64,000 nucleotides of DNA, from NCBI RefSeq assembly GCF_014205685.1, contig NZ_JACIIU010000005.1:62001-126000 (forward strand). The letters are read 5' to 3'. Positions 17,045 to 24,889 of this stretch are shown one piece after another (position 1 is the first letter of the stretch; each line of letters starts with the position of its first letter). The notes below the pieces were generated by a model. That model searched no databases and had not been told where the DNA came from. It saw only the letters and a list, made by a program, of their open reading frames with translations. Source of the DNA: Paenochrobactrum gallinarii (GTDB lineage Bacteria > Pseudomonadota > Alphaproteobacteria > Rhizobiales > Rhizobiaceae). A program made the translations under genes and the position numbers.

Positions 17045-17926
17045 ATGTCCTTATTTCAAGGCGTCATGCCTTACCTTGTCAGTCCCTTGAAAGAAAATGC
17101 ACAGGTCAACGAAACCGTACTGGCAAAACTTTGTGAAGACCTTATTGCCAAAGACGTGCATGGCCTGACCCCACTGGGCAGCACCGGCGAATATGCCTAC
17201 CTGAATGATGCACAAAAACAGCGTGTGATTGAAGTTGTCGTGGAAGCTGCAAACGGGCGCGTACCAGTTATTGCAGGTGTTGCCAGCACCTCAACGGAAG
17301 GTGCCATTGCGCAAGCTAAACTCTATAAAAAAATAGGTGTCAGCGGCATTGTCAGTGTGCTGGATTCCTATTTTCCACTCACTGAAGCGGAAATTCAGAA
17401 CTATTTTTTGACCATTGCCAATCAGGCTGGTCTGCCGATGATTGTTTATACCAATCCAAACTTTCAACGTACTGATCTGACAGTCGATACCATCAGCATC
17501 TTATCAAAACATAGCAATATTATCGGCCTGAAAGATGCTTCCAGTAATACCGGTCGTCTGCTGACGATTATGGAGCGTTGTGGCGATAATTTGGATGTTT
17601 ATGCTGCCTCGTCTCATATTGCGGTAAGTGTTTTGATGATGGGCGGCAAAGGTATTTTTGCAGGCCCCGCATGTGTTCTACCGGAAAAAAGCGTAGCGCT
17701 TTATCAGGCTTGTATGGCAGATGACTGGAAAAAAGCAGCAATTTTGCAAAAACAGCTATGGCAGTTCAATGATGTTTTTGCCCGTTATCGCTTGGCTGGC
17801 TGCATCAAAACGGCGCTGCACATTCAGGGCTATGATGTTGGCAACCCTGTCTTGCCACAAGCCCCGCTAGATGAAACCGCAAGGGCAACCATTGCCGAAG
17901 CATTGCGTAAATCAATGGCAGATTAA
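17045..17926 (+). CDS. DapA-family lyase (dihydrodipicolinate synthase / N-acetylneuraminate lyase superfamily)
   Basis: Class I TIM-barrel lyase of 293 aa with all superfamily hallmarks: carboxylate loop GSTGEY (about 45-50), proton-relay Tyr in IVYTNPNF (Tyr135) and Schiff-base Lys in IGLKDAS (Lys163). Unlike the DapA-like gene on the other side of LysR, its active site is classical. The ATG at 17045 follows GGAGTGAAG; an upstream ATG at 16964 has no ribosome site. It probably has a catabolic rather than lysine-biosynthetic role, judged by the neighbouring importer cassette (inference). A strong hairpin terminator follows. Confidence 0.92.
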   Translation: MSLFQGVMPYLVSPLKENAQVNETVLAKLCEDLIAKDVHGLTPLGSTGEYAYLNDAQKQRVIEVVVEAANGRVPVIAGVASTSTEGAIAQAKLYKKIGVSGIVSVLDSYFPLTEAEIQNYFLTIANQAGLPMIVYTNPNFQRTDLTVDTISILSKHSNIIGLKDASSNTGRLLTIMERCGDNLDVYAASSHIAVSVLMMGGKGIFAGPACVLPEKSVALYQACMADDWKKAAILQKQLWQFNDVFARYRLAGCIKTALHIQGYDVGNPVLPQAPLDETARATIAEALRKSMAD

Positions 17927-17931
17927 TGATC

Positions 17932-17974
17932 ACTTTGAGAGAGTGCGATATATACGCACTCTCTCAAAGTTTTG
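17932..17974 (+). terminator. Strong Rho-independent terminator
   Basis: A 16-bp perfect stem (ACTTTGAGAGAGTGCG / CGCACTCTCTCAAAGT) with a 7-base AT loop is followed by a short T-run, just after the DapA-family gene. It also lies between that gene and the hydrolase pseudogene, whose stop is at 17981. Confidence 0.9.
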
Positions 17975-18211
17975 TAGCAATTAGCTGAATCCAACCAATT
18001 GCATCAGTATTTCACGCGAATGACCCCATAAAATAGCGCTCCCCGCGTCAACAACCTGATTAAGTTTAGCTGGCGGAAGGCACTCCTTAAGTGTTTTACC
18101 AAAGTCAGGCGAATGCAACGGACTTTTATCACTTAAGCGATACCAAAGCCAGAAGTGGCTCGGTTTGCCTGAACAGTTTCGGGCTTTTTGCTAAGTGGAT
18201 TTCCGCCGCAA

Positions 18212-19040
18212 TTATGCTGCCACCATCATAGGTGTCAGCTCGTTGAAGTAAACCTGATCCGGTGTCTCTCGGTCAAGCGATGAATGTGGCCGTCGGCTGT
18301 TGTAGAATTTTAGATATCTGCCGATGCCAGTGCGGGCCTCGGACACGGTCTTGTAGGCGTGAAGATAAACCTCTTCGTATTTGATTGACCGCTAGGGCCG
18401 TTCGACGAAGACATTGTCCCGCCACGCACCCTTGCCATCCATTGAGATGGCGATCTCTGCCTTTTTCAGCATGTTGGTGAAGTCAATGGAAGTGAACTGT
18501 GCCCCTTGATCCGTGTTAAATATTTCAGGCTTTCCATAGCGGATCAGCGCTTCCTCAACTGCTTCGATGCAGAAGTCAGCCTCCATCGTGATTGACAGTC
18601 GCCATGACAGGACCCGGCGGCTGAACCAGTCGACGACAGCGCACAGATAGACAAAACCACGTGCCATCGGAATATAGGTTATGTCCATTGCCCATACCTG
18701 ATTGGGTCTGGTGACCGCTAGCTTGCGCAGGAGAGAAGGATAGATTTTATGCCCTGGCGCTGGCTTCGAGGTGTTGGGGCGACGGTAAATCGCCTCGATG
18801 CTCATCTTCTTCATCAGCGTAGCGACATGCAGCCGCCCAACCTCAAGCGCTTCTCCCTTCAAAAGCCCCTGCAACATCCGACTTTCCGCGAATGGATATT
18901 CCAGATGCAATTCATCGATCCGGCGCATTAATGCCAGATCGCCATCCGATACCGGGCGTGGTGAATAGTAAGCACTGCTGCCGCTAAAGCCGAGAAGCTT
19001 GGCTTGTCGTGGGTCCGACAACTTGTGTGCGGTCGATCAT
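18212..19040 (-). pseudogene. IS3-family transposase OrfB, nonfunctional
   Basis: The ATG at 19038-19040 overlaps the OrfA stop, as usual in IS3 elements. After MIDRT a two-base deletion shifts the frame; the body then reads LSDPRQAKLLGFSGSSAYYS and carries the rve integrase core (VWAMDITYIPMARGFVYL, FNTDQGAQFTS). At 18393-18395 a TAG replaces the Trp of the conserved ERLW-RSIKYEEVYL block, after which the frame continues to YLKFYNSRRPHSSLD and stops at 18212. Frameshift plus nonsense means no active transposase. Confidence 0.88.
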
Positions 19041-19262
19041 TTCTTGTCCCCCAGCAACCCCGCCTTGCTGAGCGCACCGGATAAAAAATCTTTTTCCAGA
19101 GTTAGCTCGCCGATCTTGGCATGAAGCGTTTTAACATCGCGGTTGGAACTGGAGGTTCAGCTTTTCCCTCGTCGCCGAAAACGCCGGTCGCCCCCTCAAG
19201 GAGTTGATCCTTCCATTGCTTTATCTGGCTGGCGTGCACGTCAAACTGCTGGGATAATTCAA

Positions 19263-19916
19263 CTAGGCTCAAGACCTATTAATTGGTTGCGTAGTGTTTA
19301 ATCTATTGATTCAATGGTACCGCAAGGAGGTGCTGCTATGAGTGATTTGATCTGGTTGTCGGCGGCGCAGATGCGCCGGATCGAGCCTCATTTTCCGTTG
19401 TCACATGGTGTGCCGCGAGTTGATGATCGCCGGATTATCAGCGGCATTATCTTCGTGCTCAGGAATGGCTTGCGCTGGCGTGATGCACCGGCTGCCTACG
19501 GCCCGCACAAGACGATCTACAACCGCTTCATTCGGTGGAGCCGAATGGGTGTGTTCAACAAGATCTTCGCAAGCCTCGCAGCGTAAGGCGGCAAACCTGA
19601 CAGGTTGATGATCGATGCGCTGCCTAATGCCAAAACTATGCTTGGAGATCGTGGTTACGATGCCGATTGGTTCAGGGCAGCTCTAAACAAGCACGGCATT
19701 GCCCCTGCATCCCATCAAAGGCCAACCGCAAGGTTCTCATTCCACATGACACAATGCTCTACCGTCAGCGACATCGGATCGAAAATATGTTTGGAAAGCT
19801 CAAAGACTGGCGACGCATCCATACCCGCTATGATCGATGTGCGCACATCTTCATGTCTGCTATCTGCATTGCAGCAACCGTCATATTCTGACTTGATCAA
19901 TGAGACCTGAGCCTAG
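19263..19916 (+). mobile_element. IS5-family (IS427-type) element, internally deleted
   Basis: Bounded by CTAG at both ends, with short inverted ends CTAGGCTCA. Length is about 650 bp, well under the usual 800-900 bp, because the middle of the transposase is deleted. The insertion site CTAG with TA duplication is typical of IS427-like elements. Confidence 0.85.
19338..19891 (+). pseudogene. IS5-family transposase remnant
   Basis: ATG at 19338 follows AAGGAGG. The N terminus (MSDLIWLSAAQMRRIEPHFP, LRNGLRWRDAPAAYGPHKT) is the DUF4096-like part of IS427-group transposases. A TAA at 19584 ends the first piece; about 60 codons, including the first catalytic Asp, are missing, and the frame resumes as LMIDALPNAKTMLGDRGYDADWF. 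A further frameshift near HGIAP is needed to reach RHRIENMFGKLKDWRRI, which holds the catalytic Glu. Dead copy. Confidence 0.88.
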
Positions 19917-20773
19917 CGTCTGCTCGCCTCTGATCACAGCGAGCGCAACTTTTGCCTTAAAAACTGGGCTATGGTTCAGGCGTGGTCGTCTCGTCATAGT
20001 ATCCCCTGTTCCCGGCACCTAAGCCGAAATCAGGCAGAATTTCCACTTATCCTAGCTGTGCAGATTTCCCACCACCTATCTGAAGCGGACACCGCACATC
20101 TTCCAGACGAAATGGCCAAGGTGCCATCGCAAGAATAGTATCGCGCGCGTACCCTGCTGCACCTGGAGAAAATCCAGCCTCCAAAGCCGCACGATAATGC
20201 GGAGCTAAATCACCTCGTGCATAATAGGCACAATCTTGCTCGGCACTCTTGGTTTCTATCATCTGCCAAAGCCAGTCTGCAATTGCAAATTGCGCAATCT
20301 GCGCTTCGAGTATTGCCGCGTCAGAACCTGCTAGTTCAACCATCTCCGCAACCTGTTCAGGCAACTGCTTAATAGTTGCCGGATAAGGCAACTCATCCTG
20401 TCCTGAAACAATGGCAAGCGCTTCAACAAGATTGGCGGCAGCCAGAGCATAAGCAAAAGCAGCACCTTGCGAAAATCCTAAAGCAAGTGGTGCTTCGGCT
20501 TTAACCGTGTGAGCAATTGCTTGATATCACTTGTTCAGCTTACAAAATTTTTCTGCGGGTCTGCAGCTGAACCACCCAAGCCGGCGCGATCTACAGAGAT
20601 AATTCTTAAATTGAGTTCTTCGGCGTCTTTTTCACCAAAAGTAAATCGGCCAGCCATGCCAGCGCCCAGACAAAAAATGACAACACGCCCGTCAACTGCG
20701 CCCCATTCACACCACGCCAATTAACGACCATCTGTCAGTTTCAGAGAATTCATTTTTAAACGACCATGTATCC

Positions 20774-20814
20774 AAAACTGTCTGCGCTTTTTAGCCAAAG
20801 CGCAGACAGTTTTT
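20774..20814. terminator. Strong bidirectional hairpin terminator
   Basis: AAAACTGTCTGCGCTTT pairs with AAAGCGCAGACAGTTTTT across a six-base loop. It has A and T runs on both sides, so it can act on either strand; it lies downstream of the YjhX-like gene and upstream of the hydrolase pseudogene. Confidence 0.85.
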
Positions 20815-20846
20815 AACAGAAAAGACGGCAATTAGCGAGATCAAGC

Positions 20847-21110
20847 TCACTTTTTTACCTGCTGCCTTGATGCTTGCAGGCTGACTATTCCGTCACGCGA
20901 GATGTAATAGTCACTGCCTTGTGTTGAGCGGAACAATCTTTTGGCTCGTAAATTAACGAATTGTGCCAAACCGACACCATCCATAAACCAAACCTCACGC
21001 GTAATAAAATCAGCGTCGATCACTTTATTACGCTCATCTTTTTCCAGCACAACTCTGCCACCACGCGATAGCATCTCAAGCACTTTGCGCTCTAATTTTG
21101 ATATATTCAT
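20847..21110 (-). CDS. YjhX/UPF0386 family protein (putative toxin)
   Basis: Small 87-aa protein of the YjhX_toxin/UPF0386 family, recognised from the opening MNISKLERKVLEMLSRGGRV and the SREG/TREVWF-like middle. A conserved one-domain fold with a winged-helix look is expected. The ATG at 21110 gives family length; an adjacent ATG at 21113 is an alternative and GGTGAT upstream is the only ribosome-site-like sequence. In E. coli YjhX is paired with the acetyltransferase-like antitoxin YjhQ; no such gene is adjacent here, so a toxin role is uncertain. A terminator follows. Confidence 0.8.
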   Translation of the reverse strand: MNISKLERKVLEMLSRGGRVVLEKDERNKVIDADFITREVWFMDGVGLAQFVNLRAKRLFRSTQGSDYYISRDGIVSLQASRQQVKK

Positions 21111-21497
21111 CATATCACCCACGCACCTGTCTTTTGAAAAACTTACAGGTGCCATTAAAAAATGCGGATATGCTGAAACGACCTATGGTTTTTAAAACCG
21201 CGCTTCAGCATGTTTTAAAATGTGGGATCGGTGCAAAGAGGCGAAATGTGCCGAAAAGATCATCAGCCTGAAACAGACCATCATTACTTGGTTCAGCTGA
21301 ACCAAGTAATGGAAAACAAGGCGATGATTGAAGATTTCATAAGAGCATAGCACAAAAGCCGGTGAAGTGACTTCCCGTTTATCAGCCGCTTGACGCGATC
21401 CAATTTTTTAGCTTCTGCGCATACATCTCCTAATGAATTAATATCTCTTATTTAGGTGTAGCGCTTCAAAAAGCACTGTATTTTTATATTTCTTGCC
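21111..21497. other. Gene-free stretch between YjhX and ClpP genes
   Basis: These 387 bp hold no convincing coding frame. They contain an 11-bp imperfect stem (ATGCTGAAACG/CGCTTCAGCAT, about 21174-21210), a perfect 30-bp palindrome at 21282-21311, and AT-rich sequence that should include the YjhX promoter. Confidence 0.6.
21282..21311. repeat. Perfect 30-bp palindrome
   Basis: The half-site CATTACTTGGTTCAG is followed directly by its exact reverse complement, with no loop. It may be an operator for a dimeric regulator, or form a cruciform. No T-run follows it on either strand, so it is not a standard terminator. Confidence 0.9.
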
Positions 21498-22100
21498 TTA
21501 AACAGACGCATTTTTCTGCAAAATACTGTCAATTAAGCCCCATTCCAGCGCTTCCTGAGCATCCATAAAGCAGTCCCGATCCAATTTTCGCTCGACCTCT
21601 TCATAGGTACGGCCACAATGTCTGGCGTAAAATTCAATCACTTTATGCTTGGTTTTGCGCATCTCTTCGGCCTGAATAAAAATATCCGAAGCCTGCCCCT
21701 GAAAGCCACCTAATGGCTGATGCACATGCAGGCTGGCATTAGGCAAAGCAGAGCGATGCCCCGGTTCACCGGCCATTAATAAAAACGATCCCATCGAGCG
21801 CGCCGTCCCCATACATAGCGTATGCACCGGAGCATGGATAAACTGCATTGTATCATAAATTGCCAGTCCGCTCGTCATCGAACCACCCAGCGAGTTAATA
21901 TAGAGATTAATCGGCTTTTTCTGGCTTTCGGCTTCTAAAAGCAACAATTGTGCACAAATAAGCGCTGACATCGTGTCATTAACCTCACCATTTAAAAAAA
22001 TGATGCGCTCCCGCAACAGGCGGGAATAAATATCAAAAGAACGCTCCCCTTTTTCCGATTGCTCAATAACCATAGGGACGAGTTGCATCGTGTCGCGCAT
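21498..22100 (-). CDS. ClpP-family ATP-dependent Clp protease proteolytic subunit (paralogue)
   Basis: Self-compartmentalising serine protease of 200 aa. The catalytic triad is complete: Ser102 (ARSMGS), His127 (LHVHQPLGG) and Asp176 (LDRDCF). The oligomer-forming [16 protein letters not shown] segment is present. The nucleophile context TARSMGS differs from the usual AASMGA, and no ClpX gene is adjacent, so this is likely an accessory ClpP beside a main clpPX locus elsewhere. ATG at 22100 follows GGAGATC. Confidence 0.92.
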   Translation of the reverse strand: MRDTMQLVPMVIEQSEKGERSFDIYSRLLRERIIFLNGEVNDTMSALICAQLLLLEAESQKKPINLYINSLGGSMTSGLAIYDTMQFIHAPVHTLCMGTARSMGSFLLMAGEPGHRSALPNASLHVHQPLGGFQGQASDIFIQAEEMRKTKHKVIEFYARHCGRTYEEVERKLDRDCFMDAQEALEWGLIDSILQKNASV

Positions 22101-22144
22101 AGGCGATCTCCGTTCTTCAATATTTGATAAGGGGATAAAGGCGC

Positions 22145-22501
22145 TTAGGCAGCCATCATCATCGGCACATGATTGCTGTTAGCTGCATCTCGCTGTTGCC
22201 GGATACGCGCATCTGTCAGCTGATGAATGATCGTCAGCATTGCTGTGCCATCATCATTATCAGCAATGCGAAATGTTACCTGTGTTTCCAGAAAAGGCGG
22301 CACTTTCTCACGCATTTTGTACGATATCTGCTTTTCTAGAATCGTGGCCTCTTCTTCAGGCTCGCTCTCGGCAAGATCGGGTAACCATCGGGCGCGAAAT
22401 TCCCGAATGGTCAATGCGCGCCATAGTTTTTGCGGGCTTACTTCAAGCGTATATTTAAAAACTAGAGCTTCAGGCTTTTCGTCTGGCAATTGAACACTCA
22501 T
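22145..22501 (-). CDS. SRPBCC/AHSA1-like domain protein
   Basis: Short 118-aa protein with the START-like fold signature of AHSA1-type SRPBCC proteins ([20 protein letters not shown]). It overlaps the ArsR regulator gene as ATGA, so the two are co-transcribed. ArsR-SRPBCC pairs of this kind are common; the SRPBCC protein may bind a small hydrophobic ligand, and its role here is unknown. Confidence 0.82.
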   Translation of the reverse strand: MSVQLPDEKPEALVFKYTLEVSPQKLWRALTIREFRARWLPDLAESEPEEEATILEKQISYKMREKVPPFLETQVTFRIADNDDGTAMLTIIHQLTDARIRQQRDAANSNHVPMMMAA

Positions 22502-22812
22502 TGATCCATATCCTTCAGCAAGAGCTTCAAGTCATCAATCCGCTTAGGCCAATAAGCACGATATTGATTAAGCCATTGTGCAATAAACGCCAATCCATCC
22601 GGATTAACCTCATAATTGACATAACGCCCGGCTTTCTCCTCACGGATCAATCCTGCTCCACGCAAAACCGCCAGATGTTGCGACATTGCCGGCTGGCTAA
22701 TGCCCATACCTTCGCGCAAAGAGCTGGCATTCATATGACCTGTCGCCAGTTTTTCAAAAACAGCGCGCCGTGTTGGATCTGCAAGTGCTTTAAAAATATC
22801 GTTCTCTGTCAT
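22498..22812 (-). CDS. ArsR-family transcriptional regulator (SdpR/autorepressor-like)
   Basis: Winged-helix regulator of about 104 aa: FKALADPTRRAVFEKLATG, then the recognition region GISQPAMSQHLAVLRGAGLIREEKAGRYV. No metal-binding Cys motif (ELCVCDL-like) is seen, so it belongs to the metal-independent group. Start at 22812 gives the usual family N terminus; an ATG at 22830 would put the start inside the operator-like palindrome at 22821-22838. Confidence 0.9.
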   Translation of the reverse strand: MTENDIFKALADPTRRAVFEKLATGHMNASSLREGMGISQPAMSQHLAVLRGAGLIREEKAGRYVNYEVNPDGLAFIAQWLNQYRAYWPKRIDDLKLLLKDMDQ

Positions 22813-22820
22813 GCTTAATA

Positions 22821-22838
22821 CATAAGTCATTACTTATG
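22821..22838. promoter_or_regulatory. Putative ArsR autoregulatory operator
   Basis: Perfect inverted repeat CATAAGT-N4-ACTTATG immediately upstream of the ArsR gene start. This size and spacing fit known ArsR/SdpR operators and would give autorepression. Confidence 0.6.
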
Positions 22839-22904
22839 CGATTCGCAAGGGAATATTTGCTTTGAAGAAAATTAAAATGAATGGTTGAGCATTAAGCGAT
22901 CGCC

Positions 22905-23591
22905 TTACACTTGGCTCAGCGAGCGAATGATCCAGTTTAAACCTTTGATATAGCTTGCATCCCAATCACTTGAATCATAGGCTATTTGCGATGCGAGCAA
23001 AGGATATTTTGCCGTTTGCGCCTGCATGAATTCTTTGATCTGCGGTCGCGCATTATCAGCTCCGCCATTTTGCCATGCAATTTGCGTGACTACCGAACCA
23101 ATCATAAAATTGGACAATGTATAGCCAGCTTGAATGATATCTGTTGCCTCAAGGCCGGAATGCATCAAAATTCGTCGCAAATATTCAGAGCGCTCCAATG
23201 CATTGGGGCCAATAAAAGGGCGAAAACCGATTAATGCGGGCGCCCAATGATGGCGCAATAAAATACGTCGCCACTCATGCATATAAGCAATCAGCGTAAC
23301 CTGCCAATCGTCACTTTCCAGCGGATAGATAATATCGCTCAATACAGCATCAAGCGCTAACTCCAGCACATCATCACGGGTTTCGACATGCCAATAAAGA
23401 GAAGCCGCGCCCGCATTTAAATGCTGGGCAAGCTTGCGCATGGTAAGCCCTACCAATCCCTGCTGATCAAGGATTTCCAATGCAGCATCCAGAATACGCT
23501 CTTTTGATAAAGCAGGCATTTCTGGTGCAGGTTTAACTGGCTTCAGCCAAACAGACTGCCCTGTTTTCGTCTTATCTGATTTTTCCGCCAT
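22905..23591 (-). CDS. TetR-family transcriptional regulator
   Basis: TetR/AcrR regulator of 228 aa with an HTH (RILDAALEILDQQGLVGLTM, RKLAQHLNAGAASLYWHVE) beginning about residue 33, after a basic linker, and a TetR_C-type ligand domain. In TetR-class proteins with this C domain the ligand is often a drug. Start: ATG at 23591, though a TTG at 23597 has the better spacing to the GGAGG. Divergent from a GNAT gene; a palindrome lies between them. Confidence 0.9.
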   Translation of the reverse strand: MAEKSDKTKTGQSVWLKPVKPAPEMPALSKERILDAALEILDQQGLVGLTMRKLAQHLNAGAASLYWHVETRDDVLELALDAVLSDIIYPLESDDWQVTLIAYMHEWRRILLRHHWAPALIGFRPFIGPNALERSEYLRRILMHSGLEATDIIQAGYTLSNFMIGSVVTQIAWQNGGADNARPQIKEFMQAQTAKYPLLASQIAYDSSDWDASYIKGLNWIIRSLSQV

Positions 23592-23654
23592 GACCAATCT
23601 ATCCTCCCACCCAGCACTACCACTTGACTCTTTTCACACCACTATACATATTTA

Positions 23655-23669
23655 TCGAACAGCGTTCGA
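23655..23669. promoter_or_regulatory. TetR operator-like palindrome
   Basis: TCGAACAGCGTTCGA: six-base half-sites TCGAAC/GTTCGA with a three-base spacer, between the divergent TetR and GNAT genes. Its size and position fit a TetR operator covering both promoters. Confidence 0.65.
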
Positions 23670-23723
23670 GTCAAGCAAATGATGTTTGATTACTGAGCAT
23701 AAAAGCGAAAATTGAAGAGGTAA

Positions 23724-24287
23724 ATGCTTAATATGACATCGTCGCCCCTCAAACCCAGCCTTCTAAAACACCTGCCTGTCAGCAATCCGCAGCTTAGTTT
23801 ACGTGCGATGAAACAAGCAGATGCGCCTGCCTATGCCGCTGATACTATGGATGCAGATGTCAAACAATTTGGCCATTTGCCGCTTGAACATTACACGCCT
23901 GAAATTGTTAGCGAAATGATTGATGGCTCAATCGCGGATGGTTTGCGGAGTGGAGAGTTAGCAGTTCTAACGATTGCCGTCACTGCAAGCGACCGCTTTG
24001 CCGGTAGTCTGGTCTTGTTTGATTTCACCGATCATGACGCTGAAATTGGTTATTGGGTCGCGCCTGATTACAGAGGGCAAAATATTGCTTATAAAGCATT
24101 GATGCTGGCAGCTGATTATGCGCGCACTTTAGGACTGCGCCAGTTACGCGCCAGAACCGTTACCGATAATTCGGCATCCGTACATGTTTTACATAAAGCC
24201 GGTTTTGTGAAAACCGGTTTGCCTGAGGCAGAAACTACGCCTTCCGGTAAAACTGCGTTAATCCTTGAATTTACTCTCCAATTATAA
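23724..24287 (+). CDS. GNAT-family N-acetyltransferase
   Basis: 187-aa acetyltransferase of the RimJ/RimL-type GNAT group: DAEIGYWVAPDYRGQNIAYKAL is the acetyl-CoA-binding signature (motif A with RGQN), followed by LRARTVTDNSASVHVLHKAGF. GAGG lies close upstream of the ATG at 23724; an ATG at 23733 is an alternative. It is divergent from a TetR gene, so it may be the regulated target, for example in drug modification (inference). Confidence 0.88.
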   Translation: MLNMTSSPLKPSLLKHLPVSNPQLSLRAMKQADAPAYAADTMDADVKQFGHLPLEHYTPEIVSEMIDGSIADGLRSGELAVLTIAVTASDRFAGSLVLFDFTDHDAEIGYWVAPDYRGQNIAYKALMLAADYARTLGLRQLRARTVTDNSASVHVLHKAGFVKTGLPEAETTPSGKTALILEFTLQL

Positions 24288-24420
24288 TCAGCCTAATAAA
24301 TGCAGTTGCAAGTCAATTGCAAATAACTTGACCCGGTTTGTTTTTCGCTTATTCTATGGGCAGCTTTGAATTTCACTAATCATATCTGACCGCCACCATG
24401 GCAAAATACCGGATCATTAC

Positions 24421-24888
24421 ATGCTGTTCATAACTGAGGAAAACCGCAAGCGCTTATTATCATCGAATAAACCGGACAATGTTCGTTTGCAGGAAATATC
24501 TGACCGCCTCAAGAAAGTGGGCTTGCGTCCGACAAGACAACGCCTGAATATCGGCAGGTTGCTTTTTGGCGCAACGCATCGTCACATCACAGCCGATGAT
24601 CTGTTTCAGGAAATTCAAACCACTGGCGAGCAATTATCGCTGGCGACCATATACAATACGCTGCATCATTTTAGTGAAGCAGGTTTATTGCGTCGCATCT
24701 GCACTGGCAGCGAGCGGGTTTACTTTGATACTGATACCGGCGATCATCATCATTTCTACGTGCAGGACGAAGATCGCATAGTTGATGCCCCCGCCGGTGA
24801 TACAATTATAAATCGCCTGCCGGAAGCGCCGGAAGGTTATGAGATAACTAAAGTGGATGTGGTCATTCATCTCAAACCTAAGGTCTAA
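24421..24888 (+). CDS. irr: Iron response regulator Irr (Fur family)
   Basis: Fur-superfamily regulator of 155 aa with the Irr-type start (LQEISDRLKKVGLRPTRQRL) and the helix ITADDLF, LSLATIYNTLHHFSEAGLL. The HHHFYVQDEDRIVD stretch carries the His cluster linked to haem binding in rhizobial Irr. The Bradyrhizobium haem regulatory motif (a Cys-Pro near the N terminus) is not visible, as in Brucella/Rhizobium-type Irr. Irr controls haem synthesis and iron uptake under iron limitation in Hyphomicrobiales, which supports the taxonomic placement. Confidence 0.88.
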   Translation: MLFITEENRKRLLSSNKPDNVRLQEISDRLKKVGLRPTRQRLNIGRLLFGATHRHITADDLFQEIQTTGEQLSLATIYNTLHHFSEAGLLRRICTGSERVYFDTDTGDHHHFYVQDEDRIVDAPAGDTIINRLPEAPEGYEITKVDVVIHLKPKV

Positions 24889-24889
24889 C

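Larger units (their letters stand above)
19037..19997 (-). pseudogene. IS3-family OrfA, split by IS5 insertion and frameshifted
   Basis: The N-terminal part starts at the ATG at 19995-19997 (MTRRPRLNHSPVFKAKVALAV) and breaks at a CTAG at 19913-19916. It resumes at 19262 with VELSQQFDVHASQIKQWKDQ. Removing the inserted element with one copy of the CTAG restores the frame exactly (GEQTL-VELSQQ). A second lesion near 19145 shifts the frame before DVKTLHAKIGELTLEKDF. The helix-turn-helix domain of IS3 OrfA is recognisable. Confidence 0.85.
18190..20050 (-). mobile_element. IS3-family element, degenerate, interrupted by an IS5-family element
   Basis: Imperfect terminal inverted repeats start TAAGTGGATTTCCGCC on the left (about 18193) and TAAGTGGAAATTCTGCC on the right (read inward from about 20049). 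Exact outer boundaries are uncertain because the host-gene reading resumes a few dozen bases further out on both sides. It contains OrfA and OrfB of the IS3 type on the minus strand, both broken, and a nested IS5-like element inside OrfA. No clear target duplication was found. It is immobile as it stands. Confidence 0.8.
17981..20753 (-). pseudogene. Alpha/beta-hydrolase pseudogene interrupted by an insertion sequence
   Basis: On the minus strand an ATG at 20751-20753 opens a hydrolase-like reading (MNSLKLTDGR) that meets a TAA at once, continues as LAWCEWGAVDGRVVIFCLG and RIISVDRAGLGGS, hits a TGA where Trp is expected (FVS-stop-TSDI), then needs a one-base insertion to continue into PLALGFSQGAAFAYALA, which holds the nucleophile elbow GFSQG. 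The chain runs on to VRCPLQI near 20070, where IS sequence begins. The missing C terminus resumes beyond the IS near 18160: WYRLSDKSPLHSPDFGKTL ending at a TAA at 17981-17983. So one gene of roughly 280 codons carries at least two nonsense codons, one indel and an IS. Confidence 0.85.

Noticed and set aside
18190-20050. Active insertion sequence
   Set aside because: Both IS elements have stops, frameshifts or deletions in their transposases.
24305-24322. TTGCAA direct repeat upstream of irr as an iron-box
   Set aside because: It does not match known Irr or RirA boxes and is likely chance in AT-rich DNA.
24421-24888. Zinc-type Fur (Zur/Mur) rather than Irr
   Set aside because: The N-terminal RLKKVGLRPTRQRL region, the HHH cluster and length fit Irr better than Zur or Mur, although this is by eye.
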